Shown here: positions 34,906 to 44,209 of the stretch, one piece after another
Numbering within the stretch: position 1 is the stretch's first letter
How the letters are laid out: each line of letters begins with the position of its first letter
Assembly: GCA_050015495.1 (NCBI GenBank)
Contig: JBEKBH010000002.1
Location: forward strand, 175,279-239,278
DNA: 64,000 bases
From: Palsa-1439 sp050015495
GTDB lineage: Bacteria > Verrucomicrobiota > Verrucomicrobiia > Palsa-1439
Direction of reading: 5' to 3'
Program-made: the position numbers and the translations under genes
The notes under the pieces: model-generated
What the model saw: the letters and a program-made list of their open reading frames with translations, nothing else
What the model was told of the DNA's origin: nothing
Database searches by the model: none

Positions 34906-36396
34906 ATGCGGAACGAAAGATGGTTCGTGGCCGTTTCTCTCGTCCTCGGCGCCTTCGCCTTTGGCGTCGTAGTGGCTTGGCACTGTGTCGTCGATGGCGA
35001 TCTGTGGGCGCGTCTGGCGGTCGGCGCGCACGTGTGGAAGACGGGGGCGGTGATGCGCCATGACGTATTCGCGTTCACACCGACGCTGCCGCAATGGATT
35101 GACCACGAATGGGGCGCGGGCGTGGTGTTCTTTGCGATGTTGAGCTGGTTCGGGCCGGAATCGTTGATGATTTTCAAGATCGTCGCCGCACTGGGCGCCA
35201 TCGCGGTGTGCATTGCCGCTTCGCGGGCCGGCGGGACAAAGTGGGCTGGCGTGCTGGTTCTGGCCGTGCCGTGCGCGCTGGCGGTATTGCCCGGCTACGT
35301 CCCCGTGGTGCGCAGCCATGTGCTCACGTATTGTTGCTTCGCCGCAACGCTGTGGTGGCTGGAATTGATGCGGGGCGGCCGGCGTTGGCCGGCGTTCGCC
35401 ATCGTGGCACTGATGCTCGTGTGGGCCAACGTCCACGGCGGGTTTATCGTCGGCCTCGTGGCCATTGCCGTGTATGAGGCATGGTTGAGGACACGCGCCG
35501 CACTGGCCACGCTGCTGGCGGCGCTGGCGGTCACCTGTGTAAATCCGTATGGATTGAGCTACTGGACGTATCTTGTACCTGCCTGGCTGCACCCGCGTGC
35601 TGATATTGCGGAATGGGGACGAATGTCGATGTGGGGATTCGACCCGTATTTTGGTTTTCGGCTCTTGTTCGTGATCGTCCTCGGCGCCATCGCCTGGGGA
35701 TGGAAACGCCGCACGGGGAGCGGGCTGACCATGCTGGCGCTGACCGCCGCCGCGGGGTGGCTGCACCGGCGGCACGCTCCGTTTTTCGGGCTGGCGGCAC
35801 TGGTGTACGCCGGGCCCTACCTCGATGGGAAGCGGCTGCGAGTGGAAGCCGCCGCGGCGGCGTACGTGCTGATTGCGGCGGTGGTTGCCTGGAGGTTTTT
35901 GCCGCAGACGGCGCTCAGGCCGGCCGTGCCGGCCACTTTTTATCCGGTGCGCACGGTGGACATCCTCGACGAGGCGCACGCGGAGGGAAACCTGGCTGTG
36001 CCGTTTCGCTGGGGCAGTTACGCATCCTGGCGGCTGGCCCCGCGAATCAAGGTGTCCATGGATGGACGTTACGAAGAGACCTATCCCGACGAGACATTCG
36101 AGTTGAACCACGCGTTGTTTTACAAGGACGGCCCGAACTGGGATGAATTGCTGCGGCGATACCGCGTGGATTTCGTCATTGTCGAATTGCGGACGACGCG
36201 GCTACAGCCCGGTGATCTTGTCTCGCGTGGCTACGAAGCGGTGTGGTCGGATAATACTTCGGTATTATTGGCCCGTCGTGAAGTCGCGCCGGGACTGCAG
36301 GCCGCCGCCGCCCATCTTCCCCCGACAACGCGCGAGCCCCTCGACCCGCATCTGGCCGATCGCTGGCTGCCAGGGACCACGCGAGCGCTACAGTGA
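34906..36396 (+). CDS. Multi-pass membrane protein, glycosyltransferase-like
   Basis: 496 aa. About ten transmembrane helices (VAVSLVLGAFAFGVVVAW first) with an early GDLWARLAVGAHVW and DHEWGAGVVFFAML, the periplasmic-loop acidic region seen in PMT/ArnT-like GT-C proteins, and a soluble C-terminal domain (about 345-490) containing DGRYEETYPDE. The substrate is unknown; lipid-linked sugar transfer is possible. ATG 34906 fits the first helix. The stop overlaps the end of the convergent GreA-type gene by 9 bp. Confidence 0.55.
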   Translation: MRNERWFVAVSLVLGAFAFGVVVAWHCVVDGDLWARLAVGAHVWKTGAVMRHDVFAFTPTLPQWIDHEWGAGVVFFAMLSWFGPESLMIFKIVAALGAIAVCIAASRAGGTKWAGVLVLAVPCALAVLPGYVPVVRSHVLTYCCFAATLWWLELMRGGRRWPAFAIVALMLVWANVHGGFIVGLVAIAVYEAWLRTRAALATLLAALAVTCVNPYGLSYWTYLVPAWLHPRADIAEWGRMSMWGFDPYFGFRLLFVIVLGAIAWGWKRRTGSGLTMLALTAAAGWLHRRHAPFFGLAALVYAGPYLDGKRLRVEAAAAAYVLIAAVVAWRFLPQTALRPAVPATFYPVRTVDILDEAHAEGNLAVPFRWGSYASWRLAPRIKVSMDGRYEETYPDETFELNHALFYKDGPNWDELLRRYRVDFVIVELRTTRLQPGDLVSRGYEAVWSDNTSVLLARREVAPGLQAAAAHLPPTTREPLDPHLADRWLPGTTRALQ

Positions 36397-38577
36397 TTGG
36401 AGCAACTCGGCAGGCGGTTTTTCGATCTTGTCGATGCGGAGTTTTTGCGGGGTGGTTTCACCGGCGGCTTCGACCGTGTCGCCGACCTTCTTGTTCAGCA
36501 GCGTCTGCGCGAGGGCGGCGGGGTAACTGATGATGCCGCGAGCCGGGTCGCCATCCCACGCGCCGAGGATGTGGTAGGTCTGCGACCGGTTGGCGCCGAG
36601 GTCGGTCACGGTGACGCTTGTGCCAATATTGACGACATCGGTCTTGGCGTCGGCGAAGTCGGTTGGCTGGGCCCGCGACAGGAGGATTTCCAATTCGGCC
36701 CGGCGGCGCATGAGAAGTTTCTGCATGTCCTTGGCGGCCTTGAACTCGAAATTCTCGCGCAAATCGCCGTAACTGCGAGCCAACCCGATCTCTTTGCTGT
36801 TCTGCGGGATCTTCTTCTGGATGATGTCGTCGAGTTCGGCCCGGCGCTTGTTGTAGCTGCCCCATGAGACGATGAGCGGCTGCTCCTTGACGGTCTTGGT
36901 GACAAGAAACTCCTGCACGAACGGGTGTTCTTTAACGACGCGCGCCAGGAGGGACCGGCGATCGAGTTCTTCGAAGGCCGAGGTGGAAAGAATCAAACGC
37001 GCGATCTTGCGCACGGTCTCGGTGTCGGCCTCAACCAAAAGATCGGGCACGAGTTCCTCCTCCCCGAAGAGCACATCCCGCAGTTTCTTGCTGACGGACT
37101 TGTTCGGGGCGGACTCGATCGATTCAATCACGGCGAACAAAAGCGCGGGAGTTTGCAGCCCGTCCAGCCACGGATAGGCCTTGCGGGAAGCGGGCGTCGA
37201 GATGTTCCGGCAAATCCAGCACAACAATTCCGTTCCGGCCGTTTGATTGTGGACCCATTGCTCGATCGAGTCCGCTTTCTGGGTGAGCACATCGGGTATC
37301 TCGTCGAGCGACTTGGTGGACAGTCGGTTCAGTTCCCGCGACAGACGGTCGGGATCGGTGGTCTTGAGGACGGCGAGCGCGCGCCGTTGGGCCGACGCAT
37401 TCAACTCGTCCAACACCGCAGACAGGTTTGGGGTCGCCGAGAGTAAGCCGGCGAGCAACGCGGCCGTGTCCTCCGTGGGCGACTTCTGGTGCTCGCGCAG
37501 TTGTTCGAGGATGACGGCGGCTTCGATGCGCTCAACGTGCCGGGTTGTCGGGGTCTTCTGGAGCGTTTCGAGCAGCGTGTCTTGAACCTCCTGGATCAAC
37601 AGTTCGGCGTTTTCGAGTTCGTCCACGAGCTTGAGGAACTGGCGGGCCACCTCGATCTGCTGGGTGAGTCCCTTGGCTTCGTGGAAGGCCTCGAGGAGTT
37701 CGTCCTGCTGCGAGACCGGCGCGGTGCGCAGGACCACGGGGTCGGTCTTCCTCGCCGGGACATCAAAGTGAGGATCTTTCTTCAACAGCTTGCGAGTGTT
37801 CTCCCACCATTTCTTCCATTGGTCGGCGGGAATGACCGAGCCCGAGAGCAGGCCTTCAATCCGTTCGACCGTGGCCGCGCGGTGCTGGCTGAGAAGCACA
37901 AGACGGAGCAGCGTGACGGGGTCTTCGGCGGCGAGCTGCTTCAGACCATCGAGGTCGGTCAGCTTGCGGACTTCGATATGGTCGTTGCCGACGGGCGCGA
38001 GGCTGTCGGCGGCGTAGGCCAGTTGCATGGAATGGGATGGGTTGTGAGCGAACGCGACCACAATCTGTCCGAGTGTCGTGTCGAAGGATTTCACACGGCC
38101 GACGCCCCAGCTCTTGTGCTGGCCGTAGGTTCCCACTTGGAGCGCCAGCAATGTCTCGATCCGGATGATCGCGATGGGGAGAGGTGTACGATTTTGGTCA
38201 ATTTCCGAGACGCTGAGAATGGTTTTGAGACGGGAGTCAGACTCATGGAGCTGGCTAAAGGCTTTGACGATCTCGGCACGGAGCTGCTTGTCGGTCGGCT
38301 TCGCTTCTGCTTGCAGCTTAAGGGCATAGAGCCATTCGTGATGTTTGCCGGCGGTCTTGATGTTCTCGACGATCAAAGAAGCAAGCTCGGCGGCCATATC
38401 GGCCTGTCCGGCATCGGCAAACTCCTTTACGAGAAGAAGTAGAAACTCAGGTTGGTCAGAGAATTGCTCTGCTAGTTCCAGCCAAAGGGCTTGGGCACCG
38501 TCCCAGTCGGACCGGGACAGGAGGTCTTTAAGTTGCTGATGGTGATTTTGTGTGGAAGTCATTTGTGTCGAACTCAT
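36388..38577 (-). CDS. Very long GreA/GreB-family transcription factor
   Basis: 729 aa, against about 158 for ordinary GreA. The last 160 residues hold the Gre coiled-coil and FKBP-like domains: SKEIGLARSYGDLRENFEFKAAK is the coiled-coil tip with the D and E residues that place metal in the RNA polymerase active site, then a VTVTDLGANRSQTYHILG barrel. The first 560 residues are helical repeats (possibly TPR-like; HHEWLYALKLQAEAKPT) with a QHKSWGVGRVKSFD beta segment. Chlamydial GreA is also about 700 residues, so the long form is a PVC trait. It should rescue stalled polymerase; the extension may add regulation. Confidence 0.8.
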   Translation of the reverse strand: MSSTQMTSTQNHHQQLKDLLSRSDWDGAQALWLELAEQFSDQPEFLLLLVKEFADAGQADMAAELASLIVENIKTAGKHHEWLYALKLQAEAKPTDKQLRAEIVKAFSQLHESDSRLKTILSVSEIDQNRTPLPIAIIRIETLLALQVGTYGQHKSWGVGRVKSFDTTLGQIVVAFAHNPSHSMQLAYAADSLAPVGNDHIEVRKLTDLDGLKQLAAEDPVTLLRLVLLSQHRAATVERIEGLLSGSVIPADQWKKWWENTRKLLKKDPHFDVPARKTDPVVLRTAPVSQQDELLEAFHEAKGLTQQIEVARQFLKLVDELENAELLIQEVQDTLLETLQKTPTTRHVERIEAAVILEQLREHQKSPTEDTAALLAGLLSATPNLSAVLDELNASAQRRALAVLKTTDPDRLSRELNRLSTKSLDEIPDVLTQKADSIEQWVHNQTAGTELLCWICRNISTPASRKAYPWLDGLQTPALLFAVIESIESAPNKSVSKKLRDVLFGEEELVPDLLVEADTETVRKIARLILSTSAFEELDRRSLLARVVKEHPFVQEFLVTKTVKEQPLIVSWGSYNKRRAELDDIIQKKIPQNSKEIGLARSYGDLRENFEFKAAKDMQKLLMRRRAELEILLSRAQPTDFADAKTDVVNIGTSVTVTDLGANRSQTYHILGAWDGDPARGIISYPAALAQTLLNKKVGDTVEAAGETTPQKLRIDKIEKPPAELLQSL

Positions 38578-38684
38578 TTGAGGTCAGAGAGATTCTGTGT
38601 TTGCGGTAAGAACGATAGCGAACGACAAACCGCTGGTTGGCCAGCTTGACGATGCTGGGAGGCCAGAGATATGGTGAAACACTC

Positions 38685-39380
38685 ATGAAATGGATTTCCA
38701 CATTTGTCGCACTTTGGCTATTGCTTGCTGCCGGGTGCCAGTCTACCCAAAACGTGCAGGTCTTGTCTCCTGAGAAATTTGCCGCCGCGACCAGTGGGGC
38801 AACCTACAGCACCATCGGCACGAATGCAACGACCGGAACCAACGCCAAACCGCGCGTGATTGTCCCCGGCGTCAGCATCAGCGTGACCGTGGACCAGGAT
38901 CACAGCCTCGATCACGTGTACGTGGTGCCGATCAGCGGGGCGATTGATTTTGTGCCACTCGGTCGCATCCAGACGGAGGGACTGACGGCGGACGAGGTGG
39001 CGCAGAAGATCAAGGAAGGCCTGGAGAAGGACTATTTCCAGAAGGCCACGGTAACGGTGGCTCTTGAGTCCGCGCTCGCCACGGGTGGCGGCGGTGCGGG
39101 GGGCGTCATCTACGTGATCGGGAACGTGAATCGGCCCGGTCCGTTGTTACTGCCGAAGGACGAGCGGTTTACCGTGACCAAGGCGATCATCGCGGCGGGC
39201 AACTTCGCGACGTTCGCCAATGGGGGCAAGGTGCAACTGATCCGCTACGACAAAACGGGGAAGAAATATCTCACGTACATCGACGTGGATCGAATCATGA
39301 AGCGCGGTGAGTTTGAAACCGACATCCAGGTTCAGGACGGGGACTGGATCATCGTGCCGGAGAAGTTGATTAACTTTTAG
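38685..39380 (+). CDS. Polysaccharide export lipoprotein (Wza-like)
   Basis: 231 aa. It has a lipoprotein signal (WLLLAAGC, cysteine at about residue 17). A Poly_export domain covers about 60-125 (VVPISGAIDFVPLGRIQTEGLTADEVAQ, in part), and one SLBB-like region about 135-215 (GNVNRPGPLLLPKDERFTVTKAI). It is shorter than E. coli Wza (about 380), as is usual for the minimal form. It should form the outer-membrane channel paired with the Wzc-like kinase 32 bp downstream. ATG 38685 is set by the lipobox. Confidence 0.85.
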   Translation: MKWISTFVALWLLLAAGCQSTQNVQVLSPEKFAAATSGATYSTIGTNATTGTNAKPRVIVPGVSISVTVDQDHSLDHVYVVPISGAIDFVPLGRIQTEGLTADEVAQKIKEGLEKDYFQKATVTVALESALATGGGGAGGVIYVIGNVNRPGPLLLPKDERFTVTKAIIAAGNFATFANGGKVQLIRYDKTGKKYLTYIDVDRIMKRGEFETDIQVQDGDWIIVPEKLINF

Positions 39381-39412
39381 CGGGGGGCGAGGATGCCAAA
39401 CGCGAGTTGCCT

Positions 39413-41974
39413 ATGATGAACCAAAACGTCACGGAAGACAGGGCCGAGAGCGTCGACATCAAGGAGTACATCGCCGTCCTGCTGAAACGGAAATGGCTCG
39501 TGCTGATCTGCTTTCTGCTCAGCATGGCCGGCACCACGGCGTGGCTGTTCACCCGCCAACAGATTTACGAAGCTGATGCCAAGCTGCTGGTGACGACGGC
39601 GGGCGGATCAGTACCCGTTTCCGAAGTGACGCGCGAGGACGAGAGCCGGTTCTATGCCACGCAGATCGAGATTCTCACCGAGCAAACCATGTTGCGTCGC
39701 GTCCAGTTGCGGATGCGGAAGACACCGGACGAAATCCGCGAAAACCTCGCGGACCTGAAAGTCGAGCCCGTCCGCGGCGCGGCGATCCTGATGATCCGCG
39801 TGCAAAGTCCCTCGGCGGATTTTGCGAAAGATTTCGCCAACACGCTTTGCGAGGAATACATGCATTTTCGTGACGAACAGCGCGCGCAAAGCTCCGAGTC
39901 TGCCTTGCTCACGTTGACGCGGGAAATCAAACGTCTCGGGGAAGAGAAGCAGGCGGCCACGGCGAAGATGCTGGACTACGCCAAACAAAACCACGTGGAT
40001 CCGATGGGCAGCGTGGGGTTCGCCTGGTACAAGCGGTTCAACATGCTGAACTACGGTTACGCCACGGCGGCCAAAGCCTACAATGAGGCGAAGACGCGCA
40101 AGGAATTGCTCGACAGCCGACCGGATGCCTCGACGGTGCTGGCCCTGCTGGCGGCGGAACACGAGGAGGGTATTGATACCTTCGCGCCAGGGGCCGCCAG
40201 TTCCAATGCCGCCCAGCGGGTTGTCTCCAAGGGGATGCAACTGGACATTTTTGTGGAAGAGGATCCCTCGCTGAACACACAGGTGCAGGTCGGGCCGGAC
40301 GGCACCATCAACTATCCCGGCATCGGCGCCATACCGGCGGATGGCCTCACGACGGAGGCCCTTGCCGAAAATATCAAGCAAGGACTGTTGGGCAACAAAC
40401 TGGTCAAGCCCCAGGACTCGGGTGACGGCGGTGGAGTCGCGTCCACGGATGAGATGCAGAAGGTCATGACGGCCACGGTGAGAATCATGGTCGAAGATCC
40501 GAACACCCCTCCCGTCGGCGACGTCCAGGCGAAGGCGGCGGACGGATTGGGCCGGTACTCGTTCGGTGCGTTGAACGAGACTGTGTCCAAACAACTCTTT
40601 GAACTGGAGAGACGGAAACGGGAATTGGAGGTCAAGCTGGATGAAATGCGCAAGATCTACAAACCGCGACATCCGGCGCTGATGGAAGTCGAGCAGCAAC
40701 TCACCGAGACCACCTCGCAAATCGATGGGGAGATCGAATTTATCCGGCAGAAGGCGGACGCGGATCTGGTGGTCGCCAAGAAGAATTTTGATGAGATGTC
40801 GGCCCTCGGCAAGCAACTGGACGACGCCGTGTATATCGATGGCGAAAAGGCGACGGAATGGAAGACGTTGAAGGACGACGTCGACCAAATCCAAAGCCTC
40901 TACAATGCGCTCCTGTCCCAGTTGATGAAGATTGATGTGTCACAGGGATTCAATTCGCGGACCGTGTCCGTGTTGGAGCCGGCGCTTCTTCAACCCGAGC
41001 CGGTCTACCCGAAGAAGACGAAGATTTTGTTGATGGCGGCCTTCGTTGGCCTGGGCATGGGACTGGCCCTGGCGTTCTTCATCGAGTACATCGACGATTC
41101 CATCAAGTTGGCGGAAGAGGTCGAGCGCGATCTGCAACTGCCGTTCCTCGGGATGATCCCGGCCGCGCAATGGAATCCGGACGACCTCAGCGCCCACCGG
41201 CTGGACCGGCTGAAACAACAGGGCGGTGTCGCCGAATCGTATCGCGTCGTCCGCTCGGCGATCATCTTCTCCACGCCCCGCGAGAAGCTGCGGTCGATCC
41301 TGGTCACCAGCGCGGTGCCGCGCGAAGGCAAGACCACCACGTGCGTCAATCTCGCCATCGGGTTTTCGCAGGTCGAGGATCGCGTGTTGCTGGTCGACGC
41401 GGATCTTCGTCGTGGCGAAACCCACAAGTATTTTGGTTTTGAGAAGGACAAAGGCCTGGCCGATGTGCTGCTCGGGGAAGCGACACCCGAAGAAGTCATC
41501 AAGCGCGGGGATGTTGCCAAGCTGGACGTCATCACCTGCGGCGCCTATCCGGCGAACCCGGCAGAACTGCTGCTCGGGTGGCGGCTGAAGGAATTCCTCG
41601 AATGGGCCTACAAACATTACGACCGGGTGGTCGTGGATTGCCCGCCCGTGATGGGCATCGCGGACAGCGCCATTCTCGGCTCGGTCGTTGACGGCGTCCT
41701 GTTCATCATCTGGGCCGGCCGCACCTCGCGCCGCTACGTTCGCGTGGCGAAGATGACGGCGGTCAGCCGCGGGGCGAAGGTGTTTGGTTTCGTGCTCAAC
41801 AACCTCGAACCCGGCCGCGTCGGCTACTACCATTACTATCCGTACTACTACAGCTACTACTCGCGCGGGTATTACTACGCCCACAAAGAAGACGAGGGCA
41901 AGGGCGGCGACATCAAGGGCATCGAGGTTCCCGCACAACACGACGGCAAGGACGAAATCGACGACGTGTATTGA
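39413..41974 (+). CDS. Polysaccharide co-polymerase/tyrosine autokinase (Wzc-like) with an inserted Wza-like domain
   Basis: 853 aa. N-terminal Wzz domain with a first membrane helix at about 27-47 (LVLICFLLSMAGTTAWLF) and a second near 540-560 (ILLMAAFVGLGMGLALAFF). Between them the periplasmic coiled coils are interrupted at about 275-360 by a Poly_export-like segment (LDIFVEEDPSLNTQVQVG; GLTTEALAENIKQGLLG). The cytoplasmic BY-kinase has Walker A REGKTTTCVN, Walker A' LLVDADLRRG and Walker B VVDCPPVMG. A tyrosine-rich tail (YYHYYPYYYSYYSRGYYY) is the autophosphorylation cluster. It regulates chain length and export with the Wza-like protein. ATG 39413; a second ATG follows. Confidence 0.85.
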   Translation: MMNQNVTEDRAESVDIKEYIAVLLKRKWLVLICFLLSMAGTTAWLFTRQQIYEADAKLLVTTAGGSVPVSEVTREDESRFYATQIEILTEQTMLRRVQLRMRKTPDEIRENLADLKVEPVRGAAILMIRVQSPSADFAKDFANTLCEEYMHFRDEQRAQSSESALLTLTREIKRLGEEKQAATAKMLDYAKQNHVDPMGSVGFAWYKRFNMLNYGYATAAKAYNEAKTRKELLDSRPDASTVLALLAAEHEEGIDTFAPGAASSNAAQRVVSKGMQLDIFVEEDPSLNTQVQVGPDGTINYPGIGAIPADGLTTEALAENIKQGLLGNKLVKPQDSGDGGGVASTDEMQKVMTATVRIMVEDPNTPPVGDVQAKAADGLGRYSFGALNETVSKQLFELERRKRELEVKLDEMRKIYKPRHPALMEVEQQLTETTSQIDGEIEFIRQKADADLVVAKKNFDEMSALGKQLDDAVYIDGEKATEWKTLKDDVDQIQSLYNALLSQLMKIDVSQGFNSRTVSVLEPALLQPEPVYPKKTKILLMAAFVGLGMGLALAFFIEYIDDSIKLAEEVERDLQLPFLGMIPAAQWNPDDLSAHRLDRLKQQGGVAESYRVVRSAIIFSTPREKLRSILVTSAVPREGKTTTCVNLAIGFSQVEDRVLLVDADLRRGETHKYFGFEKDKGLADVLLGEATPEEVIKRGDVAKLDVITCGAYPANPAELLLGWRLKEFLEWAYKHYDRVVVDCPPVMGIADSAILGSVVDGVLFIIWAGRTSRRYVRVAKMTAVSRGAKVFGFVLNNLEPGRVGYYHYYPYYYSYYSRGYYYAHKEDEGKGGDIKGIEVPAQHDGKDEIDDVY

Positions 41975-42047
41975 TCCGCATGGCTGTGTGACCAGCAGAT
42001 TGCATCAGCAACTGCCAGACGCAGGGCAAGGGGAACACAAGGCTCGA

Positions 42048-42470
42048 CTACACGTCGAAAATTACCGTTGCACGCCAGGAGCCGTCGGGCTGCGATTCCA
42101 CGCGCAGTTGATGGTAGGTGACGGCCTTGATTTCTTCGTTGGTTTGCGAGTGCGCGAAATCGATCGGGCCGCCGCGAAGCACAGCCTTGAGACGATGTGG
42201 TGTCAGTTCGTGAATCTCAAACTCGTCATACAAAATGTGGTTCACCTCGATCTCATACAGGAGATCGGCAAGCCAGTCGTGCAACAAGTCTTCGATTGAT
42301 TCCGCCTGGAGGTCGATGGATTTCCGGAGGTTACTTTCCGGTTTGTGCAGTCGCCCCAGCGCCTCGTGCATGGCGCGGGCGGCGTTCTCGAACAGTTTTA
42401 CGAGGCTGCTGCCGTAAACGCGGACGCCGATGTCCGCCGTGTGGTCGAAGAATTCGAACCGATCAGTCAC
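42048..42470 (-). CDS. Archease
   Basis: 140 aa. FEFFDHTADIGVRVYG at the N terminus, a central LHDWLADLLYEIEVNHILYD and a C-terminal KAVTYHQLRVES match archease, the small metal-binding helper that activates the RNA ligase RtcB. No rtcB is visible in the window. GTG 42470 is chosen because homology begins four residues later; it overlaps the upstream gene by 8 bp. Being last in an ECF-sigma operon, it may be induced with that system. Confidence 0.85.
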   Translation of the reverse strand: MTDRFEFFDHTADIGVRVYGSSLVKLFENAARAMHEALGRLHKPESNLRKSIDLQAESIEDLLHDWLADLLYEIEVNHILYDEFEIHELTPHRLKAVLRGGPIDFAHSQTNEEIKAVTYHQLRVESQPDGSWRATVIFDV

Positions 42471-42849
42471 TCTTGTAGTTTGCCCACTTCGCTTTGCGAT
42501 CCGCAACCAGTTTGTCGAATTTGTCAATCTGGTCGGGCCGCAGCAGGACGCGGGCTTTGGCATCGAAATCGTCCAGCGCCGCCAGGACCTTCGGCTGGCA
42601 CTGACTGCGCGCGTCGGTGATCTGCACCTGCGCCGCCTGAACGAGTGGGAGCATCTGCTCCCGCTGCGTCGCATCGAGGCGCAGTTGGCGGCTCAACCGC
42701 CGGGTGATTTCCTCCGCGGTAAACGCCGTTTGACCGTGCAACACGCGATGGAGACGCCTGGTCGCGACGGCGCCCGTCAGGAACGCGCCGGTGGTCATTC
42801 CCAGCACGAATACGATCACCACCCCGAGAATTGCCTTCCAGTTCTTCAT
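42463..42849 (-). CDS. Membrane-anchored Spy/CpxP-like protein (B)
   Basis: 128 aa. One N-terminal membrane helix (AILGVVIVFVLGMTTGAFLTG) is followed by helices with the LTXXQ-like pattern (LRLDATQREQMLPLVQ and VLLRPDQIDKFDKLV). CpxP, Spy and CnrX share this fold, acting as chaperone or metal sensor in the periplasm. ATG 42849 comes one base after the anti-sigma stop (TAACATG). Its position directly after the anti-sigma gene suggests it senses or regulates that system. Confidence 0.6.
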   Translation of the reverse strand: MKNWKAILGVVIVFVLGMTTGAFLTGAVATRRLHRVLHGQTAFTAEEITRRLSRQLRLDATQREQMLPLVQAAQVQITDARSQCQPKVLAALDDFDAKARVLLRPDQIDKFDKLVADRKAKWANYKSD

Positions 42850-42850
42850 G

Positions 42851-43138
42851 TTATTCTCCACCAAGCGCGCTCGCCAATGTCGCTTCGCCTCCCGTTCCGA
42901 GCGTGGCCTCGACTCCCGCCTGCGATTGCACATTGTAGGACCACACACCGGTGACGACGACAATGGCCGCAAACACGGGCATGAGCCGCCACGTGAGGAC
43001 CGCCCACGGCGTCGCCTGCTCCCGGTTCTCGCGCAGGGTCGCCAGCAGCCGTGTCTCGAAGCCGTACTCGGCGCGGGAGGTGTCGGGGCGTGACCCGCGC
43101 GCGGCCTGAAACAGTTGGTTCAATTGTTCATCGTTCAT
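42851..43138 (-). CDS. Putative anti-sigma factor
   Basis: 95 aa. An N-terminal soluble helix region (about 1-45, AEYGFETRLLATLRE) and one transmembrane helix (about 50-68, LMPVFAAIVVVTGVW), then a short periplasmic tail. It overlaps the sigma gene's end by 11 bp and has the usual size and topology of small ECF anti-sigma factors. It lacks a zinc motif (HxxxCxxC). Family assignment rests mostly on context. Confidence 0.6.
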   Translation of the reverse strand: MNDEQLNQLFQAARGSRPDTSRAEYGFETRLLATLRENREQATPWAVLTWRLMPVFAAIVVVTGVWSYNVQSQAGVEATLGTGGEATLASALGGE

Positions 43139-43676
43139 GGCTCGCCTCCAGAATCTTTTTGAGCGCCTGTCGGGCGCGGAACGCGCGCACTTTCACATTC
43201 GACTCGCTCCAGCCGGTCAGTTCCGCCGTTTCGCGCACCGAGCGTTCCTCCAGTTCCAGCAACGTGATCACGAGCCGCTCATCGGGGGTGAGCCTGGCCA
43301 TGGCCCATTGCAGCACCTCACGGGCGTGCTCGGCGTTGCCGCTGGGTTGTGTGCCGATCTCAATCCCGTCGAGCGGCACGGTTTCACGGTCGTGACGTGT
43401 CGCCCGCAGGAAATCATAGCACGAGCGCACCGCAATGCGCGACACCCAGTGCTCGAAGGGCGCGTCGCCGCGAAAGCTCTCCAATTTTCGATAGGCCTTC
43501 ACGAATATCTCCTGGCAAATGTCCTGCAGCTCGGCGTTGTTGTGCGCGAAGCGGGCCGCAATCCCGAACACCTTTCGCTTGTGCCGGGCCACCAGGGCGG
43601 CGAACGCCTCATCGTCACCCGCGAGGGTGGACTCAATGAGGCGTTGGTCTGTTGGTTCATCGATCGGGGCGCTCAT
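43128..43676 (-). CDS. ECF RNA polymerase sigma factor
   Basis: 182 aa. Region 2 (LAGDDEAFAALVARHK, ELQDICQEIFVKAYRKL) and region 4 (LTPDERLVITLLELEERSVRE, in part; TAELTGWSESNVKVRAFRARQALKKIL) are complete. It starts ATG 43676 following the Spy-like gene by 13 bp. An ECF-type promoter lies ahead of the operon (44210-44236), implying autoregulation. Confidence 0.85.
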   Translation of the reverse strand: MSAPIDEPTDQRLIESTLAGDDEAFAALVARHKRKVFGIAARFAHNNAELQDICQEIFVKAYRKLESFRGDAPFEHWVSRIAVRSCYDFLRATRHDRETVPLDGIEIGTQPSGNAEHAREVLQWAMARLTPDERLVITLLELEERSVRETAELTGWSESNVKVRAFRARQALKKILEASHER

Positions 43677-43689
43677 CGCGCCGCTATTA

Positions 43690-44181
43690 TTAATCGGTCG
43701 CGATGCGATTGGCAATGTGTTGCAGGAACCCATCGAAACGGGCGTCTGCATCCACCTGCATGTCCTTCAGTTTCTGGATTTGCCCGGGCGTGAGCACGGC
43801 GCGAATGTCGTGGACGACGTGGGCGCGTTGCACGGCCAGATCGGCTTCGAGGGACGCGACCTTGGCGGCCTCCGCGCGGATGGCGGTTTCATCAATCGTT
43901 TGCGCGCGGACCGTATCGCGCAACGCCCGCCGCTCGGTCACGACCTCTTTCACCAACGGCCCGACCGTTGGCTGATAGCTACGCAGGATGCTCTTGACCT
44001 GTGTCTTTTGGGCATCCGTCATGCCCAATTCGGCCAACCTTCTGCCAAAGTGGTGTTGGCCTTCGAAAAGGCTATCGGCAACCTCGTTGGTGCCTGCGTG
44101 CGCCAGGAAGGCGAAGAAACCCCCGACAGTCAAAGCGGCCACGATGCCCGCTCCGATCAATGCTTTCGTATGTGTCGTCAT
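43690..44181 (-). CDS. Exported Spy/CpxP-like protein (A)
   Basis: 163 aa. It has a signal anchor or signal peptide (ALIGAGIVAALTVGGFFAFLAHA). The rest is helical with two LTXXQ-like motifs: LGMTDAQKTQVKSIL and LTPGQIQKLKDM. This is the CnrX/CpxP/Spy fold. It is the first gene of the sigma operon. Possible ligands such as histidines (GQHHFGRRL) near the start of the mature part suggest a metal role, by analogy to CnrX. ATG 44181 with AAGGA upstream. Confidence 0.65.
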   Translation of the reverse strand: MTTHTKALIGAGIVAALTVGGFFAFLAHAGTNEVADSLFEGQHHFGRRLAELGMTDAQKTQVKSILRSYQPTVGPLVKEVVTERRALRDTVRAQTIDETAIRAEAAKVASLEADLAVQRAHVVHDIRAVLTPGQIQKLKDMQVDADARFDGFLQHIANRIATD

Positions 44182-44209
44182 AAAAATGGTTGTTCCTTTC
44201 ACAAAGAAC

